Positions 60,455-64,000 of a DNA stretch of 64,000 nt are shown one piece after another (position 1 is the first letter of the stretch; each line of letters begins with the position of its first letter). Made by a program: the position numbers and the translations under genes. A model generated the notes under the pieces. It ran no database searches and was not told where the DNA came from. It saw nothing but the letters and a program-made list of their open reading frames with translations. The stretch comes from Bacteroidetes bacterium GWF2_35_48 (GTDB taxonomy: Bacteria > Bacteroidota > Bacteroidia > Bacteroidales > GWF2-35-48), in assembly GCA_001769125.1 (NCBI GenBank), contig MEOG01000041.1, positions 1 to 64,000 of the forward strand, written 5' to 3'.

Positions 60455-61735
60455 ATGAAAATAGCATACATAGTACCCGGAACCGGAGAAGCTTTTTACT
60501 GCGGAAATTGTCTTCGCGACAGCTCATTTATAAAAGCTTTTCAGAAAGCAGGGCATGAAATAATTACAGTTCCGATGTATTTGCCTCTTACTTTAAAGGA
60601 GGATGTAAACAGGGCTGTTTCTCCAATATTTTATGGTGCAGTAAATTTATATTTGAAACAGCAAAGTCCGGTATTTAAAAAATTGCCAAAATTTATTTCC
60701 AACTGGCTCAATTCAATGCCTGTTCTGAAGTTTGCTGCAAGGAAGGCAGGCTCTACTCGTTCAGAAGGTCTGGAAGAAATGACTCTTTCCATGCTTCGCG
60801 GAGAAAACGGAAATCAGGCTGCTGAACTGCAAGTATTGATAAATTGGCTCAATAATAATTATAAACCCGATGTGGTACATTTGTCAAATGCACTGCTTAT
60901 TGGTATGGCACCGGAAATCAAAAAAAAAACAGGAGCAAAAGTAATATGTTCTTTACAAGATGAAGATGAGTGGGTAGATGAAATGAGAACAGAATATCAG
61001 CAAAAAACATGGGATTTAATTTTAGAAAAATCTGCTTTTGTTGATGCATTTATAGCCGTGAGTCATTATTTTAAAAAGTTGATTTTATCAAAGATTTCTG
61101 TTCCGGAAAATAAAATCCATGTTGTGTATAACGGTGTGAATCCTGATTTTTATTCTATCATTCCAGATAAAAATACTTTACATTCAATTGGATATTTGTC
61201 GCGTATTTTTCCACCTTATGGACTCGACATTTTAGTGGATGCATTTCTTTTCTTAAAAAAAGATAAAAATCATAATGATCTCTCGTTAAAAATTTCTGGT
61301 GGTTACACAAAAGATGACCTTCCTTTTTTAAAAGGAATAAAAAAGAAACTAAAAGAACAGGGACAAGAAAAAAATGTATTTTTCTATGAAGATTTTAGTG
61401 AACAAGCAAAAAAAGAATTTTTAAATTCAATCTCAATATTTTCTGTTCCGGCCCGCAGAAAAGAAGCAATTGGGATGCATCTGCTGGAGGCAATGGCTTC
61501 CGGTGTTCCTGTTATACAACCTGATCATGGAGCTTATTCCGAAATTATAAATGCTACAAATGCGGGATTGCTTTATAGTCCAAATACAGCCGAAGCTCTT
61601 GCAGAAACTCTTAACAGGGTTCTTACAGAAAATGAATTGTATCGAACGTTGCAAGCGAATTGCAGGCAAGGAATAAATGTGTATTTTAACAGCGTAAAAC
61701 AAGTTCAGGAATTGTATAAAATTTATTCAAGGTAA
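60455..61735 (+). CDS. Family 4 glycosyltransferase
   Basis: A 426-residue GT-B enzyme. The N-terminal YIVPGTGEAFYCGNCLRDSSF is typical of a GT4 subgroup. PDVVHLSNALLIGM and VVYNGVNPDFYS precede the C-terminal EAIGMHLLEAMASGVPVIQPDHGAYSEII, whose E-x7-E motif binds the nucleotide sugar. It is soluble or peripheral. The stop is one base before the ABC ATPase start, so the two may be coupled. Acceptor unknown. Confidence 0.9.
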   Translation: MKIAYIVPGTGEAFYCGNCLRDSSFIKAFQKAGHEIITVPMYLPLTLKEDVNRAVSPIFYGAVNLYLKQQSPVFKKLPKFISNWLNSMPVLKFAARKAGSTRSEGLEEMTLSMLRGENGNQAAELQVLINWLNNNYKPDVVHLSNALLIGMAPEIKKKTGAKVICSLQDEDEWVDEMRTEYQQKTWDLILEKSAFVDAFIAVSHYFKKLILSKISVPENKIHVVYNGVNPDFYSIIPDKNTLHSIGYLSRIFPPYGLDILVDAFLFLKKDKNHNDLSLKISGGYTKDDLPFLKGIKKKLKEQGQEKNVFFYEDFSEQAKKEFLNSISIFSVPARRKEAIGMHLLEAMASGVPVIQPDHGAYSEIINATNAGLLYSPNTAEALAETLNRVLTENELYRTLQANCRQGINVYFNSVKQVQELYKIYSR

Positions 61736-61736
61736 A

Positions 61737-62405
61737 ATGTTATTAGAATTATCAGAAATATCAAAATCTTTTGAAAAAAGAGAAGTTTTAAAAAAAATAA
61801 ATTTTAAGGTTAAGGAAGGCGAAACCATTGCCATTATCGGTCCTTCAGGTTCAGGGAAGACTACTTTATTAAATATTATTGGCGGTCTGGATGCTCCAGA
61901 TTCAGGATCCGCTTTTTTTAATGGGAATGATATAATCAATTTTACTGAAAAAGAAAGGGCGCATTTCAGAAATTCAGAAATTGGTTTTGTTTTTCAGATG
62001 CATTATTTATTACCCCAATGCACTGTTTTTGAAAATGTGCTTATTCCGACATTAGCAATTAAAAATAAAATAAATAAAAACATTTACGAAAAGAGAGCTA
62101 TAGACCTTTTAGAAAGAGTAGGTTTGAAAGAAATGATGAATCAGATTCCCGGAGAATTATCAGTTGGAGAGTGTCAGCGTGCTGCATTTGTAAGAGCTTT
62201 GATTAATAGCCCCAAGTTGATTCTTGCTGACGAACCCACAGGATCTCTTGATTCTGAAAATGCTGTGCGCTTAGGACAATTATTGTTAGAATTAAATAAA
62301 GAAAATAAAACAACTTTGATTGTTGTAACACATTCATCGGGTCTTGCGGAAATGATGGATTCTTCTTTTTGTTTGCAAGAATATTCCCTTACAAAGAAAA
62401 GATAA
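61737..62405 (+). CDS. ABC transporter ATPase, LolD/MacB-like
   Basis: A 222-residue ATP-binding subunit. Walker A GPSGSGKTT (35-43, K41), Q-loop VFQMHYLLPQCTVFENV, signature LSVGECQR and Walker B LILADEPTGSLDSENA, with an H-loop in VVTHSSG. The length and sequence fit the LolD/MacB group that extracts or exports lipoproteins or peptides. The signature has V where G is usual (LSGGE), a small deviation. No permease gene is adjacent, so its partner is elsewhere. Confidence 0.88.
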   Translation: MLLELSEISKSFEKREVLKKINFKVKEGETIAIIGPSGSGKTTLLNIIGGLDAPDSGSAFFNGNDIINFTEKERAHFRNSEIGFVFQMHYLLPQCTVFENVLIPTLAIKNKINKNIYEKRAIDLLERVGLKEMMNQIPGELSVGECQRAAFVRALINSPKLILADEPTGSLDSENAVRLGQLLLELNKENKTTLIVVTHSSGLAEMMDSSFCLQEYSLTKKR

Positions 62406-62455
62406 TTTTTTCTAAAAGATTTTCACGATTTTTTTCACTTTCAACATTTTCCTGT

Positions 62456-62476
62456 TAAATTTGTAATTTAGCTTTG
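62456..62476 (+). promoter_or_regulatory. Two candidate -7 boxes of the sensor gene
   Basis: TAAATTTG (62456-62463) and TAGCTTTG (62469-62476) both fit TAnnTTTG; the second lies 16 bases before the ATG. Confidence 0.5.
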
Positions 62477-62492
62477 CTCATACACATTTACA

Positions 62493-64000
62493 ATGAACTT
62501 TATTTTACATCGCTTATCGCTGATTTTCGTACTGATTTTTTTCTACATGCAACATATTACACTTGCACAGGAGTCAGGTGTACCCTTACTGCGAAACTAT
62601 TCGCCTGAAGAATATAATTCAGAACCACAGATTTGGGCTATTACTCAAGATCAAAGAGGTATAATGTATTTTGGTGCTTCTGATGGAATTCTTGAATATG
62701 ATGGTTCTATCTGGAGAAAAATCTACACCCCGAAAAAACAGGTTGTCAGGTCTCTTGATATAGGTTCAAATGGTCGTGTTTATGTAGGATCAAATAATGA
62801 ATTCGGATATCTTAAACCGGACGCTTCAGGAAATGTACAATACATTTCATTAAGTGTATTTTTAGATACAGTTTATAAAAATTTTGGCGATGTATGGAAA
62901 ACTGTTGTAAGAGGAAATTCTGTTTATTTCAGTTCAAATAATTTTATTTTCAAATTTACTCCCGAACAAGAAAAACCATCTAAAGAAAATATAAAAACCT
63001 ACAAATCTGAAACAGGCTTTTTCCTATTATTTAAAAATAAAACAGATGTATTTTCTTTTCAAAGAAGAAAAGGAATGTATAAAATAGGCAAAGATTCCCT
63101 TGAACTTATTAAAGGAGCAACAAAAGTCAGAACCTGGTTCATGGATACGTATGAGGGATACAAATCGCTGATAGGAACTAATCCTGATGGACTTTTCGTT
63201 TATGACCCTAATGCATTGAAAGATGAAGATATTGTTACAAAAAAATATTTTAACAAAGAAGCAGTTGCTGAAACAGAATCATTTTTAAATGAGAATCAGT
63301 TATATCATGCGATACGTTTGCGTGATGGACGCTTTGCCCTGGCAACTATTAGAAGTGGAATTGTTATTATTGATAAATTTGGAAAAACTCTTCAGCATAT
63401 TTGTAAAGAAAATGGATTGCAAAGTCAAACAGTGCATTATTTATTTGAAGACAGACAGGGCGCTCTTTGGGCTGCATTAACCTATGGGATATCAAAAATA
63501 GAAACCCATTATCCGGTAGGTATCTGGGATGAAAAAACCGGTTTAGTCGGAAGTATTTATAATGTGATACGAGTTAATGGAAAAATTTACGCCAGTTCCA
63601 ATCTTGGCTTGCACTATCTTGACAAAAATAAATTTTATCCTATAGAAGAACTTGCAGGAAAAAATGCGATACAGGTTTTCGATTTAAAAAAGTATAAGAT
63701 TGCCGGGAAAGATAAATTTCTCGCAAGCGCTACTCACGGAATCTGGGAGATAAACGGTAAAAACGCTCAAAACATAAGCCGATTTGTAACTTTTGGGATG
63801 TACCAGTCCCCTATAGATTCAAATTGCATATATATTCCAAAAGATAATGAAATTTATTCTTTAATGTATAAAGAAAGGAAATGGATTGAGAGTAAAAGTC
63901 TTGTTACATTTTCAAATTCTCCAGGCAGTATTGCACAGCTAAACGATAAAGAACTTTGGTGTCTTGTAGATAACAAACCGGTTTTATTAAAAATTCAAAA
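62493..64000 (+). CDS. Two-component-type propeller sensor (5' part, runs off window)
   Basis: A reading frame opens at ATG and is still open at the last base, at least 502 residues. A signal peptide (LSLIFVLIFFYMQHITLAQ) is followed by repeated two-component-regulator propeller motifs: EPQIWAITQDQRGIMYFGASDGILEYDGS, QSQTVHYLFEDRQGALWAAL, GKIYASSNLGLHYLD. This is the periplasmic sensing propeller of hybrid histidine kinases or SARP/LuxR-like membrane regulators in Bacteroidetes. The output domain lies beyond the window, so kinase identity is not shown. Confidence 0.85.
   Translation, partial: MNFILHRLSLIFVLIFFYMQHITLAQESGVPLLRNYSPEEYNSEPQIWAITQDQRGIMYFGASDGILEYDGSIWRKIYTPKKQVVRSLDIGSNGRVYVGSNNEFGYLKPDASGNVQYISLSVFLDTVYKNFGDVWKTVVRGNSVYFSSNNFIFKFTPEQEKPSKENIKTYKSETGFFLLFKNKTDVFSFQRRKGMYKIGKDSLELIKGATKVRTWFMDTYEGYKSLIGTNPDGLFVYDPNALKDEDIVTKKYFNKEAVAETESFLNENQLYHAIRLRDGRFALATIRSGIVIIDKFGKTLQHICKENGLQSQTVHYLFEDRQGALWAALTYGISKIETHYPVGIWDEKTGLVGSIYNVIRVNGKIYASSNLGLHYLDKNKFYPIEELAGKNAIQVFDLKKYKIAGKDKFLASATHGIWEINGKNAQNISRFVTFGMYQSPIDSNCIYIPKDNEIYSLMYKERKWIESKSLVTFSNSPGSIAQLNDKELWCLVDNKPVLLKIQ

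Overview
The window looks like a chromosome segment of an anaerobic or facultative member of the Bacteroidota, probably Bacteroidales-like. The DNA is AT-rich. Promoters carry TAnnTTTG -7 boxes rather than E. coli-type -10 elements. There are TonB-dependent receptors with carboxypeptidase-regulatory domains, an ECF sigma/FecR/TonB receptor/DUF4249 set, a type IX secretion plug-type protein, a GWxTD protein, a DUF6150 protein and many Bacteroidetes-style lipoproteins. MqnD and MqnE show that menaquinone is made by the futalosine route. No species can be named from the sequence alone.

Layout. 0-4 kb: the tail of a probable transposase, then a LacI regulator, a FucP/GluP-family sugar permease and a ROK sugar kinase, with matching LacI-type operators before the regulator and the permease. 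4-18 kb: envelope genes (lipoproteins, T9SS plug-type protein, ApbE flavin transferase, Lnb-like DUF4105 protein, HldD, DUF6150 protein, M14 peptidase) plus MqnD. 17.6-27 kb: an ECF sigma regulon (sigma, FecR, TonB receptor, DUF4249 lipoprotein, further lipoprotein) with a compact NgoPII-type restriction-modification cassette lying between sigma and FecR. 27-45 kb: a YgiN-like/iron alcohol dehydrogenase pair, RlmB, GWxTD lipoprotein, tRNA-Ser(UGA), a beta-CASP nuclease, a glycosyltransferase, a TonB receptor with DUF2271 partner, MqnE, threonine synthase, and a SWIM-SNF2 helicase overlapping an RNA ligase.

45.6-58.9 kb holds the most unusual locus. It has four PQQ-like beta-propeller proteins and one NHL-like propeller, predicted to be exported or membrane anchored. 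With them are a Tat-type polyferredoxin, a NosR/NapH-like membrane ferredoxin, a NuoE-NuoF fusion with extra ferredoxin domains, and an iron-sulfur relay that resembles a GltD-type oxidoreductase with its flavin domain removed. No hydrogenase, formate dehydrogenase or other terminal catalytic subunit is present. I read it as a candidate NADH-to-envelope electron conduit of unknown purpose. 59-64 kb: a DUF4143 ATPase, a GT4 glycosyltransferase overlapping in operon style with a LolD-like ABC ATPase, and the start of a large propeller sensor running off the window.

Intergenic DNA is densely patterned. There are heptanucleotide tandem repeats, GC-rich palindromes, a 26-bp hairpin array bounded by perfect inverted repeats, and a structured element found four times just past the stop codons of genes. 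That element's stems differ in sequence between copies but stay complementary.
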